16,872 nt of DNA, from contig JAACDY010000007.1 in NCBI GenBank assembly GCA_009936675.1, forward strand, positions 1-16,872. Direction: 5' to 3'. A program made the position numbers and the translations under genes. Shown piece after piece: positions 1-9,253 of the stretch. The stretch's first letter is position 1. Each line of letters opens with the position of its first letter. The notes beneath the pieces are model-generated. The model was not told the origin of the DNA and did no database searches. It saw nothing but the letters and a program-made list of their open reading frames with translations. Source of the DNA: Bacteroidota bacterium (lineage in GTDB: Bacteria > Bacteroidota > Bacteroidia > Flavobacteriales > Flavobacteriaceae).

Positions 1-2
1 TC

Positions 3-1208
3 TCTGGTTTTGCACAGGAAGCAGACGTGCAAGCGGGAAAGAAACTTTTTAACGCCAACTGCGCCTCTTGTCACAAACTTAATAAGAAAGCCGTTGGTCC
101 TGCTCTTAAAGGCGTTACTGCCAAATATGAGCGGGAGTGGTTGTACAGCTGGATCAAAAATAGTTCGGCTATGATCAAGGACGGTGACGCACAGGCAGTA
201 GCCGTTTGGGAGGAATACAACAAAGTGGCCATGAATGCCTTTCCTATGTTGTCCAATACTGACATTGACAACATATTGGCCTATACGGATTACACACCAC
301 CAGCACCAGTGGCCACCGCCGCAAGCCAACAACCCGTTGCCGCCGCTTCCGGATCGGGAGCCAGCAATGATTTGATTTTGGCAGCCCTTACTTTGGTGTT
401 TGTACTATTGGTGGTCATGCTGTTTTTGGTACAAAAAACTTTAAAGAGAATTGCCATTGCCAGTGGTGTGGATGTCACACCCCCTGTCAAGGAAAAACGA
501 CCTCCACTTTGGCAAGTAGTCGCCAAAAATCACTTTTTGATTTTCCTAATGGTAATTGGCTTTTTGTTGAGCAGTGCCTATTTCGTATATGGTTTTCTGA
601 TGCAAGTAGGGATTGATCAAGGATATATGCCCGTTCAACCGATTCACTATTCACACAAAATACACGCTGGTGCCAACCAAATAGAATGTAAATATTGTCA
701 TTCTTCTGCAAGAGTATCCAAGCACTCGGGGATTCCCTCTTTGAACGTTTGTATGAATTGTCACAAAAACATAGCCGACTATAACGGAGAGGAAGATTTA
801 GAAAACGGTTACACCAAAGAATTTTACACCAAAGAGATCAAAAAACTATACGATGCGGTGGGCTGGGATGAAGAAAACCAAGCCTATACGGGGGATACCA
901 AGCCCGTCAAGTGGGTAAGGATTCACAATCTACCGGATTTTGTTTATTTCAATCACGCCCAGCACGTCCAAGTGGGGGGAATAGAGTGTCAGACCTGTCA
1001 TGGGCCTGTAGAGGAAATGGAGATCATGTATCAGCACTCATCTTTGACCATGGGATGGTGTATCAATTGTCATAGAGAAACCAACGTCAAGGTCAAAGAC
1101 AATGAATATTATGCCAAAATTCACGATGAATTGTCCAAGAAATACGGCGTTGAAAAATTGACCGTTGCCCAGATGGGAGGATTGGAATGTGGTAAGTGTC
1201 ATTATTAA
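3..1208 (+). CDS. actA: ActA, multiheme c-type cytochrome of Alternative Complex III (5' end cut by window)
   Basis: Periplasmic electron-transfer subunit of Alternative Complex III (quinol:electron acceptor oxidoreductase). The frame is open to the left edge and starts inside what looks like the end of a signal peptide (SGFAQEAD), so the real start lies upstream; the GTG at 27 is probably an internal Val. Counting that Val as residue 1, there are six CxxCH haem c motifs: C12-H16, C221-H225, C242-H246, C321-H325, C345-H349 and C388-H392. The first sits in an N-terminal monohaem cytochrome c domain, followed by an Ala/Pro linker and a membrane helix (about 115-137). A second helix (about 168-192) precedes the five-haem ActA domain. 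The stop is 18 bp before actB. Gene order and haem pattern make the call firm; only the N-terminus is uncertain. Confidence 0.95.
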   Translation, partial: SGFAQEADVQAGKKLFNANCASCHKLNKKAVGPALKGVTAKYEREWLYSWIKNSSAMIKDGDAQAVAVWEEYNKVAMNAFPMLSNTDIDNILAYTDYTPPAPVATAASQQPVAAASGSGASNDLILAALTLVFVLLVVMLFLVQKTLKRIAIASGVDVTPPVKEKRPPLWQVVAKNHFLIFLMVIGFLLSSAYFVYGFLMQVGIDQGYMPVQPIHYSHKIHAGANQIECKYCHSSARVSKHSGIPSLNVCMNCHKNIADYNGEEDLENGYTKEFYTKEIKKLYDAVGWDEENQAYTGDTKPVKWVRIHNLPDFVYFNHAQHVQVGGIECQTCHGPVEEMEIMYQHSSLTMGWCINCHRETNVKVKDNEYYAKIHDELSKKYGVEKLTVAQMGGLECGKCHY

Positions 1209-1226
1209 ATAGGTTTAAACAGCATT

Positions 1227-4200
1227 ATGTCATCAAATAAAGTTTATTGGAAAAGCGTAGCGCAACTCGACAAAGACAATGAGATGGTTCAGAAGCTGGA
1301 ACAAAAAGAATTTGTCGATCAAATTCCAGTAGACGAGTTTTTGGGAGACGAACAAACGATGAGTGAATCCAACACCAACCGTAGGGATTTTCTCAAATAT
1401 GTGGGGTTCAGTACGGCCGCCGCCAGTTTGGCTGCCTGCGAGGGTCCGGTCATCAAATCCGTACCCTATGTGGTACAACCGGAACAAATCATCCCTGGAA
1501 TAGCGAATTATTATGCCACAGCGATTGCTGATGGCTTTGACTTTAGGAGTGTCATTATAAAAACCCGCGAGGGTCGGCCGATCAAGGTCGAAAACAACAA
1601 GCAGGCTCCCACTTTAGGAGGTGGGAATGCCCGTGTTCATGCATCGGTTTTGTCATTGTATGACATTAACAGATTGCAGGGGCCAAAAGCCAATGGAGTA
1701 GACGTCAACTGGAGTGACTTTTACAGACAAGTAGGTGCCAAGCTCAAAGCTTTGGCCGTTTCTGAAAAGCCAGTTGTATTGCTTACTCAGACTTTTGCCA
1801 GTCCCACCACACAGCGGATTATTGATCAATTCATTGCGCAACATCCCAATGTAAGTCATGTGGTTTACGATACTTTGTCCTCGAGTCATGCCTTGGATGC
1901 TTTCGAAAACCGATATGGTGTTAGGGCTTTGGCTGATTATGATTTTTCCAAAGCGGAGACCATCGTTGCTGTGGGTGCGGACATACTCGGCGATTGGCAA
2001 GGGGGAGGATACGACAGCGGATATTCCCAGTCTAGGGTTCCCCAAAAAGATCGCGGAAACACCAAAATGTCCTATCACCTTCAGTTTGAGTCCAATATGA
2101 CCCTTTCTGGAGCCAATGCGGACAACAGAATTCCAACTGATCCCGCCACTCAGAAAAAAATTGTCGCACAGATTTATGCCCAACTCACGGCTACCTCTCT
2201 TCCGAATGATTTGAGTCCTCAGCATTCAAAAGTTGTTGCCCAAGCCGTGTCACGATTGAAAAAATCGGGTTCCAAAGCCGTAGTTGTTTCTGGCATTGAA
2301 GATGTAGATGTACAAGAGGTGATTTTGGCCATTAACGATTATTTGGGATCAGCAGTCATTGACGTGGCCCAGCCCAAATTTGTCCGTCAGGGAAGCAACC
2401 AAAAGCTTGCCCAGTTGATGGATGACATGAAAAGCGGTAAACTGAAAGGATTGATAACGGCTGGTGTAAATCCCGGATTTACTTTAGCCGATGCGGAAGC
2501 CTTTACTGCCGCACTTTCCAAATTAGAATTGTCTGTTGCCTTTGCCTTAAAAGAAGACGAGACGGCAGTCGCCTCTCAATTTGTGGCCGCCACCCCTCAT
2601 TATCTGGAGAGTTGGGGAGACCACCAATTCAAAAAAGGACATTATGCCTTGGCCCAGCCCACCATTCGTCCGCTTTTTGATACCCAACAATTTCAGGATG
2701 TCCTTCTTAAACTTTCTGGAAGTGACAACAGCTATTATCAAGAGATCCAATCCAATTGGTCTGAAAACATACTCCAAGAAAGTCCGTGGAACAAGACACT
2801 TCACGATGGTTTTCTTTCCTCTGGAGACACCATAGAAGCCAATACGGCTTCGGTTGACCTAAGTCGCCAGCTCAAAACCCTTTCCCAAACCGCTTCAGGA
2901 GCCATGTCATTGGTCTTGTACAGTAAAATTGGAATGGGAGATGGGCAACAAGCGAACAACCCTTGGTTGCAAGAATTCCCCGATCCCATAACCAGAGTGT
3001 CTTGGGACAACTACCTTACTGTCTCTGCTGCCGATGCCAAAAACATCGGTCTTAAGAATGTCAATGTTGCCGACGGTGCACTCAATGGGAGTTATGCCAA
3101 TGTAACGGTAGGAGACAAAAGTCTGATCGCTCCAGTATTGATTCAGCCTGGTCAAGCACAAGGAACTGTTGGATTGGCATTGGGTTATGGAGCGCGAAGG
3201 GGATTACAAGACGAAATGCAGGTGGGAATTAACGCCTATCATTTTTACAATAATGTTGACGCTGTTCAAGCGGTTTCCATCAGCCCTGCTGAGGGTTACC
3301 ATGAGTTTGCTTGTGTACAATTGCACAACACCTTGATGGGAAGAGGAGACATCATCAAAGAAACTACCTTGGAAATTTTTAACACCAAGGACAAAGATTA
3401 CTGGAACCCCATTCCGAAAGTCTCTAAGAACCACATGGAATATGAAGTAACCTCCCCGGAGGTGGACATGTGGCAATCTTTTGACCGTTCTGTGGGGCAT
3501 CATTTTAACATGTCCATTGACTTAAATGCCTGTACCGGATGTGGTGCCTGTGTGATTGCTTGTCATTCCGAAAACAACGTACCCGTGGTCGGGAAGAAAG
3601 AGATCAGAAAGTCGAGAGACATGCATTGGTTGAGAATTGATCGCTACTATTCTTCGGGCGCAAGTTTTGGAGAAGACGATCAGACCAAAGAAGACATATC
3701 AGGATTGGGAGATTCATTGACCACCTTTGGAGAGATGGAAAATGCCTCGGAAAATCCACAAGTGGCTTTCCAGCCAGTCATGTGCCAACACTGTAACCAC
3801 GCACCTTGCGAGACAGTATGTCCGGTGGCGGCCTCTTCCCACGGAAGACAAGGTCAGAACCACATGGCCTACAACCGTTGTGTTGGAACAAGATACTGTG
3901 CCAACAATTGCCCTTATAAAGTAAGGAGATTCAATTGGTTCCTCTACAACAAAAATGTCGAGTTTGACTACCACATGAACAATGATTTGGGCCGAATGGT
4001 ATTGAATCCCGATGTGGTTGTACGTTCGAGAGGGGTGATGGAAAAGTGTTCTATGTGTATCCAGATGACTCAAAAAACCATTTTAGATGCCAAGCTTGAG
4101 GGTAGGGTCATCGAAGATGGAGAATTCCAAACAGCTTGTTCCAATGCTTGTAGCAATGGCGCCATCGTTTTTGGAGACATCAATGACAAGGACAGTCAAG

Positions 4201-4307
4201 TAGCTGCTTTAAAAGAAGAAGATAGGATGTATCACTTACTGGAAAGCGTGGGAACCAAACCCAATGTCATGTATCAGGCTATGGTAAGAAATACGGACGA
4301 ATCTTAG
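1227..4307 (+). CDS. actB: ActB, TAT-exported molybdopterin-like / Fe-S subunit of Alternative Complex III
   Basis: Large Fe-S subunit of Alternative Complex III, 1026 residues. A ~45-residue extension precedes a twin-arginine motif (NRRDFLK, R52-R53), a short hydrophobic stretch and LAAC with Cys71, suggesting a TAT-exported lipid-anchored protein. Residues ~75-750 resemble a molybdopterin oxidoreductase domain; in this family it is known to carry no Mo cofactor. From residue 769 there is a ferredoxin-like domain: Cys769/772/775/779, the CQHCNHAPC group from Cys853, the CVGTRYCANNCP group near 885-900, the CSMC pair, and a last CSNAC group. This fits the three [4Fe-4S] plus one [3Fe-4S] clusters known for ActB, which pass electrons from quinol toward ActA. 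It lies 18 bp after actA and 20 bp before actC. Confidence 0.95.
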   Translation: MSSNKVYWKSVAQLDKDNEMVQKLEQKEFVDQIPVDEFLGDEQTMSESNTNRRDFLKYVGFSTAAASLAACEGPVIKSVPYVVQPEQIIPGIANYYATAIADGFDFRSVIIKTREGRPIKVENNKQAPTLGGGNARVHASVLSLYDINRLQGPKANGVDVNWSDFYRQVGAKLKALAVSEKPVVLLTQTFASPTTQRIIDQFIAQHPNVSHVVYDTLSSSHALDAFENRYGVRALADYDFSKAETIVAVGADILGDWQGGGYDSGYSQSRVPQKDRGNTKMSYHLQFESNMTLSGANADNRIPTDPATQKKIVAQIYAQLTATSLPNDLSPQHSKVVAQAVSRLKKSGSKAVVVSGIEDVDVQEVILAINDYLGSAVIDVAQPKFVRQGSNQKLAQLMDDMKSGKLKGLITAGVNPGFTLADAEAFTAALSKLELSVAFALKEDETAVASQFVAATPHYLESWGDHQFKKGHYALAQPTIRPLFDTQQFQDVLLKLSGSDNSYYQEIQSNWSENILQESPWNKTLHDGFLSSGDTIEANTASVDLSRQLKTLSQTASGAMSLVLYSKIGMGDGQQANNPWLQEFPDPITRVSWDNYLTVSAADAKNIGLKNVNVADGALNGSYANVTVGDKSLIAPVLIQPGQAQGTVGLALGYGARRGLQDEMQVGINAYHFYNNVDAVQAVSISPAEGYHEFACVQLHNTLMGRGDIIKETTLEIFNTKDKDYWNPIPKVSKNHMEYEVTSPEVDMWQSFDRSVGHHFNMSIDLNACTGCGACVIACHSENNVPVVGKKEIRKSRDMHWLRIDRYYSSGASFGEDDQTKEDISGLGDSLTTFGEMENASENPQVAFQPVMCQHCNHAPCETVCPVAASSHGRQGQNHMAYNRCVGTRYCANNCPYKVRRFNWFLYNKNVEFDYHMNNDLGRMVLNPDVVVRSRGVMEKCSMCIQMTQKTILDAKLEGRVIEDGEFQTACSNACSNGAIVFGDINDKDSQVAALKEEDRMYHLLESVGTKPNVMYQAMVRNTDES

Positions 4308-4327
4308 AAATAGAAAAAAACAATCGT

Positions 4328-5713
4328 ATGGCATCGCATTACGAAGCACCAATAAGAAAACCTCTAGTAACGGGTGATAAAACATATCACGACGTCACCG
4401 TTGACGTTGCGGCACCGGTGGAGGGAAAAGCCAATCGCCAGTGGTGGATCGTTTTTGGAATTGCCCTTACCGCCTTCCTTTGGGGACTGGGCTGTATTGC
4501 CTATACCATAGGAACGGGTATCGGAACTTGGGGCTTGAATAAAACCGTTGGATGGGCTTGGGACATCACCAACTTTGTATGGTGGGTCGGTATTGGACAT
4601 GCGGGGACATTGATCTCTGCCGTACTGCTGTTGTTCCGTCAAAAATGGCGTATGGCCATCAACCGTTCTGCGGAAGCCATGACCATTTTTTCCGTCATAC
4701 AAGCCGGACTCTTTCCCATTATTCACATGGGACGACCATGGTTGGCCTATTGGGTATTGCCCATACCCAACACTTTTGGTTCCCTTTGGGTGAATTTCAA
4801 CTCCCCCCTTTTGTGGGATGTATTTGCCATATCCACCTATTTGTCGGTTTCCTTGGTCTTTTGGTGGACGGGATTATTGCCCGATTTTGCGATGATTCGT
4901 GATAGAGCGGTCAAGCCTTTCCAAAAGAAAATATACAGCCTTCTGAGTTTTGGATGGTCGGGTAGAGCCAAAGATTGGCAGCGTTTTGAGGAAGTTTCCT
5001 TGGTTTTGGCTGGATTGGCCACACCTCTGGTACTTTCCGTACACACCATTGTATCTTTTGACTTTGCCACTTCGGTCATACCGGGTTGGCACACCACCAT
5101 TTTCCCGCCTTATTTTGTTGCGGGAGCAATTTTCTCTGGTTTTGCCATGGTACAAACCCTATTGATCATCATGCGTAAGGTCTCCCATTTGGAGGACTAT
5201 ATCACCGTGCAACACATAGAGTTGATGAACATCGTCATCATGATCACTGGTTCTATCGTTGGGGTGGCCTATATCACCGAATTGTTTATCGCTTGGTATT
5301 CGGGCGTAGAATACGAACAGTATGCTTTCCTCAATAGAGCGACAGGACCTTATTGGTGGGCCTATTGGTCGATGATGACCTGTAACGTATTTTCTCCGCA
5401 GTTTATGTGGTTTAAAAAACTGAGAACCAGCATAGTCTTTTCTTTTATCATTTCTATAGTGGTGAACATCGGTATGTGGTTTGAAAGATTTGTAATCATT
5501 GTGACCTCCTTGCACAGGGATTATCTTCCCTCTTCCTGGACCATGTTCTCTCCAACATTTGTCGATATAGGAATCTTTATAGGTACCATAGGATTTTTCT
5601 TTGTCTTGTTTTTACTCTATTCCAGAACCTTCCCTGTGATCGCTCAGGCAGAAGTAAAAACCATTTTGAAATCCTCTGGAGAGAAATATAAAAAATTAAG
5701 AGACGGAGCATGA
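4328..5713 (+). CDS. actC: ActC, NrfD/PsrC-type quinol-binding membrane subunit of Alternative Complex III
   Basis: Integral membrane subunit of 461 residues in the NrfD/PsrC family, expected to bind quinol next to the ActB Fe-S clusters. About ten hydrophobic helices can be picked out (near 38-60, 82-103, 119-142, 162-183, 223-247, 261-283, 298-320, 341-360, 367-388 and 411-433). Polar residues inside helices, such as His90 (GHAGT), His133 (IHMGRP), His239 and Asp245 (HTIVSFDF), are candidates for quinol or proton handling; that role is inference from the family. Its stop TGA overlaps the actD start by 4 bp, implying translational coupling. Confidence 0.95.
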   Translation: MASHYEAPIRKPLVTGDKTYHDVTVDVAAPVEGKANRQWWIVFGIALTAFLWGLGCIAYTIGTGIGTWGLNKTVGWAWDITNFVWWVGIGHAGTLISAVLLLFRQKWRMAINRSAEAMTIFSVIQAGLFPIIHMGRPWLAYWVLPIPNTFGSLWVNFNSPLLWDVFAISTYLSVSLVFWWTGLLPDFAMIRDRAVKPFQKKIYSLLSFGWSGRAKDWQRFEEVSLVLAGLATPLVLSVHTIVSFDFATSVIPGWHTTIFPPYFVAGAIFSGFAMVQTLLIIMRKVSHLEDYITVQHIELMNIVIMITGSIVGVAYITELFIAWYSGVEYEQYAFLNRATGPYWWAYWSMMTCNVFSPQFMWFKKLRTSIVFSFIISIVVNIGMWFERFVIIVTSLHRDYLPSSWTMFSPTFVDIGIFIGTIGFFFVLFLLYSRTFPVIAQAEVKTILKSSGEKYKKLRDGA

Positions 5714-6249
5714 GCAGTAATCAAGTAATACACGCTTTATACGACGACGATGATACCTTGTTGTCTGCGGTAAAATCGATCCGTGAGAAGAAACACCACA
5801 TCGAAGAGGTCTATACTCCTTTTCCCGTTCACGGTTTGGACAAAGCCCTAGGTTTGGCCGATACTCGGATTTCCATCATGGCCTTTATCTATGGCTGTAT
5901 TGGTTTTTCGGTTGCCATTTTGATGATGAATTATATCATGATCGAAGACTGGCCGCAGAATATCGGTGGAAAGCCCAGTTTTTCCTATTTGGAAAATATG
6001 CCCGCCTTTGTCCCCATTATGTTTGAGTTGACGGTGTTTTTTGCCGCTCACTTGATGGTGATTACCTTTTATTTGAGGAGCCGATTGTGGCCCTTTAAAG
6101 AAGCCGAAAATCCCAACCCTTTGACCACCGACGACAAATTTTTGGTCGAAATTGAGTTGCATGACAACGAAAAAGAACTCAACGCACTTTTGAAAGAAAC
6201 AGGTGCCATTGATATCACAACCATTGAAAAAAAGAGCGATCATGACTAG
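5710..6249 (+). CDS. actD: ActD, DUF3341-family membrane subunit of Alternative Complex III
   Basis: Small membrane subunit of 179 residues, matching the ActD (DUF3341) family in size, layout and position. A soluble N-terminal part (~1-52) is followed by two membrane helices (about 55-77 and 98-121) and a charged C-terminal tail. The family has no cofactor and is a structural or assembly part of the complex. The start is fixed by an ATGA overlap with actC; the 3' end overlaps the preferred actE start by 8 bp. Both overlaps support one operon. Confidence 0.93.
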   Translation: MSSNQVIHALYDDDDTLLSAVKSIREKKHHIEEVYTPFPVHGLDKALGLADTRISIMAFIYGCIGFSVAILMMNYIMIEDWPQNIGGKPSFSYLENMPAFVPIMFELTVFFAAHLMVITFYLRSRLWPFKEAENPNPLTTDDKFLVEIELHDNEKELNALLKETGAIDITTIEKKSDHD

Positions 6250-6793
6250 AACTACTTCTTTTGGGTTGCTTGTACTATTGCTGTTGAGCTTGCAGTCGTG
6301 TTTTGACTCGTCCAAGCCCAACTATCAGTATTTCCCGAATATGTACGAACCCGTAGGATATGAAACCTACGCAGATTCCGATGCTTTTGCCAATGGCATA
6401 GAAGCACAACTTCCTGTGGAGGGTTCGATCAATCGCGGATGGATTCCTTACGATTATCCCGACAGCAATGATGGATATGAAGCTGCCAAAGCAGATTTGA
6501 AATCCCCCCTTACTGTCAACGCGGACAACGGCAAACAAGGAAAAGAACTCTACGGTATCTACTGTGCAGTCTGTCATGGCAACAAAGGCGATGGACAAGG
6601 GATATTGATGACCAGAGAAAAATATTTGGGTGTGCCCAACTATGCCGATCGTGACATTACTCCAGGGAGTATTTACCACGTTCTGATGTACGGTAGAAAC
6701 GCCATGGGTTCCCATGCTGGACAAGTGAACGCCACCGAGAGATGGCAGATAGCACAACACGTTATGGAGTTGAGAAAAAACCTAATTAAATAA
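6242..6793 (+). CDS. actE: ActE, monohaem cytochrome c lipoprotein of Alternative Complex III
   Basis: Monohaem c-type cytochrome subunit, 183 residues from the ATG at 6242. This start is preferred over the in-frame ATG at 6203 because it gives a clean lipoprotein signal: MTRTTSF, a Leu-rich core, then LQSC with Cys20 as the lipidated residue; the upstream alternative would add 13 residues before it. The haem motif CAVCH lies at 108-112, and Met149 or Met155 could be the distal axial ligand. The start lies 8 bp inside actD and the stop is 16 bp before actF. In the complex it is one of the two haem c-bearing subunits, together with ActA, at the periplasmic face. Confidence 0.93.
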   Translation: MTRTTSFGLLVLLLLSLQSCFDSSKPNYQYFPNMYEPVGYETYADSDAFANGIEAQLPVEGSINRGWIPYDYPDSNDGYEAAKADLKSPLTVNADNGKQGKELYGIYCAVCHGNKGDGQGILMTREKYLGVPNYADRDITPGSIYHVLMYGRNAMGSHAGQVNATERWQIAQHVMELRKNLIK

Positions 6794-6809
6794 TTTATTG
6801 GAAAACGGT

Positions 6810-8147
6810 ATGTACACTTTTACAAATAAATTAAGAAACTTTTCCATCATTTTGATGGTGGTTGGATTTTTAGGTTTGGTCTATGGATTCCTAAGTTCTC
6901 CCGACACGGTTGCCGAAGCCCAAGCCATGGTGGCCGATGCCCATCACGGAGAAGGACATGGCGCCGAGCACGGAGCTGCCCCTCACGATACCCACAACGA
7001 CCACCAATCCCCCTCTGCTCATGGAGAGGAGCACGGTGAAGATCACCATGGAGAGCATTTGTTGCACCAACTACAAAACAAACCTTGGGCGGCCCTCTAT
7101 GTAGCGGCCTTCTTCTTTATGATGATTGCCCTTGGAACCTTGGCCTTTTATGCCATCAACCGCGCTGCTCAGGCCGGCTGGTCCCCAGCACTCTTTAGGG
7201 TGATGGAAGGAATCACCGCCTATTTGTTGCCTGGCGCATTGATCGTTTTTGTCATACTTGCGCTTTCGGGCATGCATTTCAACCACCTCTTTATATGGAT
7301 GGATCCCGAAGTGGTAGCCCATGATAAATTGATACAAGGAAAAGTAGGCTTCCTCAATGTTCCCTTCTTTTTGGCTCGTGCTTTGTTTTATATTGCTGGA
7401 TGGGCGACCTATCGCTATTTTTCGAGAAAGTTCTCCTTGGCACAAGATCAGGCCACTGATGTATCCAACCACAAAAAGAATTTTAGAATCTCGGCCGCAT
7501 TTTTGGTCTTCTATATTGTTACCGAATCCATGATGTCATGGGATTGGGTGATGTCCATCGACCCCCACTGGTTCAGTACCCTCTTCGGATGGTATGTCTT
7601 TGCCAGTATGTTTGTATCTGGAATCACCACCATCGCCCTGATTGCGATCTATCTCAAATCCAAAGGCTATTTGGAAAAAGTCAATGACAGTCACATCCAC
7701 GATTTGGGCAAGTTTATGTTTGGAATCAGTATTTTCTGGACCTATTTGTGGTTTTCACAATTCATGCTCATCTGGTATTCCAACATCCCCGAGGAAGTCA
7801 CTTATTTCATCACTCGAATTGAGGATTACAATCTTCCCTTTTTTGGTATGTTGGTGATGAACTTTATTTTCCCACTATTGATTTTGATGAACAGCGATTA
7901 CAAGCGCCTCAATTACTTTATTGTAATGGCGGGTATAGTGATTTTGCTGGGACATTATATAGACGTATTCAATATGATCATGCCCTCGGCTGTGGGCGAC
8001 CAATGGTTTATTGGTGTGCCTGAGATAGGAGGATTCCTATTTTTCTTTGGGCTGTTCCTATTGGTAGTATTTAAAGAAATTTCGAAAGCGCCACTGCATG
8101 CAGCAGGAGATCCATACATGGGAGAGAGTGAACGCTTTCACTATTAA
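6810..8147 (+). CDS. actF: ActF, second NrfD-like membrane subunit of Alternative Complex III
   Basis: Integral membrane subunit, 445 residues from the ATG at 6810 (MYTFTNKL). An in-frame TTG at 6798 would add four residues (MENG); I prefer the ATG because it matches the start I remember for flavobacterial relatives. ActF is a paralogue of ActC and, in this family, contributes helices to the proton pathway; it does not contact the Fe-S clusters the way ActC does. After the first helix (about 12-30) there is a hydrophilic loop extremely rich in His, Glu, Asp and Gly (nt 6942-7067, 13 His in 42 codons), followed by the remaining hydrophobic helices. The 18-bp gap to coxB suggests co-transcription with the oxidase. 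Confidence 0.93.
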   Translation: MYTFTNKLRNFSIILMVVGFLGLVYGFLSSPDTVAEAQAMVADAHHGEGHGAEHGAAPHDTHNDHQSPSAHGEEHGEDHHGEHLLHQLQNKPWAALYVAAFFFMMIALGTLAFYAINRAAQAGWSPALFRVMEGITAYLLPGALIVFVILALSGMHFNHLFIWMDPEVVAHDKLIQGKVGFLNVPFFLARALFYIAGWATYRYFSRKFSLAQDQATDVSNHKKNFRISAAFLVFYIVTESMMSWDWVMSIDPHWFSTLFGWYVFASMFVSGITTIALIAIYLKSKGYLEKVNDSHIHDLGKFMFGISIFWTYLWFSQFMLIWYSNIPEEVTYFITRIEDYNLPFFGMLVMNFIFPLLILMNSDYKRLNYFIVMAGIVILLGHYIDVFNMIMPSAVGDQWFIGVPEIGGFLFFFGLFLLVVFKEISKAPLHAAGDPYMGESERFHY

Positions 8148-8165
8148 TAATTAATGGTAAGATAA

Positions 8166-9230
8166 ATGACGATTTTATTGACACTTGTAGTTTTAGTATT
8201 GGTCGCGATTTCCATTTGGCAAATCACTAAGATATTTGAATTGTCTCAACCCAAAAAAGAGAATACGCAAGTAGCTGACGACGACGATAACCGCTGGAAC
8301 GGCCAGTTAATGTTTGCTTTTTTGATTTTTATCTACGCCATCACCTTGTTTTCTTTTTGGAAATGGGGCGACGTACTCTTGCCCGATGCTTCTTCGGAGC
8401 ACGGTCTTGAATACGACAATTTGATGTGGATTTCATTTGCCATCATCTTTTTCACCCAAACGATCACCCAAGCCCTTTTGCATTATTTTGCTTATAAGTA
8501 TAGAGGCGAAAAGGGCAAAAAAGCCTTGTTTTATGCCGACAACGACCGTTTGGAGGCCATTTGGACCATCATCCCTGTCATTGCATTGGCCGGTTTGATC
8601 CTTTATGGACTCTACACTTGGACGGACATTATGACGGTAGAGGAGAACGAAGACGCACTGGTGGTGGAGTTATACGCACAGCAGTTCAATTGGAAAGCCC
8701 GATACGCTGGAGAAGACGGTGTTCTTGGCGATGCCAATGTTCGTTTTTTACAGGATTTTGATGGTAAGAACCTCGTAGGTATCGATGCCACCGATCCCAA
8801 CGGCTTTGACGATGTAGTGGTGCAAGAATTACATTTACCAGCCGGAAGAGAGGTCATTTTTAAAATGCGTTCCCAAGACGTTTTACACTCCGCCTATATG
8901 CCTCACTTTAGAGCACAGATGAACTGTGTTCCCGGGATGATTACAGAATTTGCTTTTGTCCCTACGATCACCACCGAAGAAATACGCCAGACAGAAGACA
9001 TCAAGGCCAAGATCAAAAAAATCAATGCCATCAGAAGAGAAAACAGCCAAGCGCTGATTGCAAAAGGCGAAGAAGCTTTAGAACCCTATGTATTCGATTA
9101 TTTGTTACTTTGTAATAAAATTTGTGGGGCTTCGCACTACAATATGCAAATGAAAATAATTGTAGAAACACCCGAAGAATTTCAAAAATGGATAGACGAT
9201 CAGCAAACCTTTGCAGAAGTCATCCAATAA
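8166..9230 (+). CDS. coxB: Cytochrome c oxidase subunit II (CuA subunit)
   Basis: Subunit II of an aa3-type oxidase, 354 residues, accepting electrons from haem c at the binuclear CuA site. CuA ligands are visible: His241 (DVLHSAYMPHF) and the loop Cys316-x3-Cys320-x3-His324-x2-Met327. The residue pattern inside the loop is NKI where many oxidases have SEI, so the Glu that donates a backbone carbonyl and helps bind Mg is Lys here. Four hydrophobic helices are apparent (2-22, 47-64, 86-108 and 130-152) instead of the usual two. An additional charged stretch (~275-305, rich in Lys, Glu and Ile) is inserted before the CuA loop. The gene lies 18 bp after actF and 23 bp before coxA. Confidence 0.95.
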   Translation: MTILLTLVVLVLVAISIWQITKIFELSQPKKENTQVADDDDNRWNGQLMFAFLIFIYAITLFSFWKWGDVLLPDASSEHGLEYDNLMWISFAIIFFTQTITQALLHYFAYKYRGEKGKKALFYADNDRLEAIWTIIPVIALAGLILYGLYTWTDIMTVEENEDALVVELYAQQFNWKARYAGEDGVLGDANVRFLQDFDGKNLVGIDATDPNGFDDVVVQELHLPAGREVIFKMRSQDVLHSAYMPHFRAQMNCVPGMITEFAFVPTITTEEIRQTEDIKAKIKKINAIRRENSQALIAKGEEALEPYVFDYLLLCNKICGASHYNMQMKIIVETPEEFQKWIDDQQTFAEVIQ

Positions 9231-9253
9231 TCTATTAAATAAAACAAAAGATC

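Noticed and set aside
1653..2225. Long minus-strand open frame of 190 codons opposite actB
   Set aside because: It lies wholly antisense to a strongly conserved gene, with no recognisable domains; a shadow frame.
6203..6241. Upstream ATG for actE at 6203
   Set aside because: It would place 13 polar and basic residues before a complete lipoprotein signal that starts naturally at 6242.
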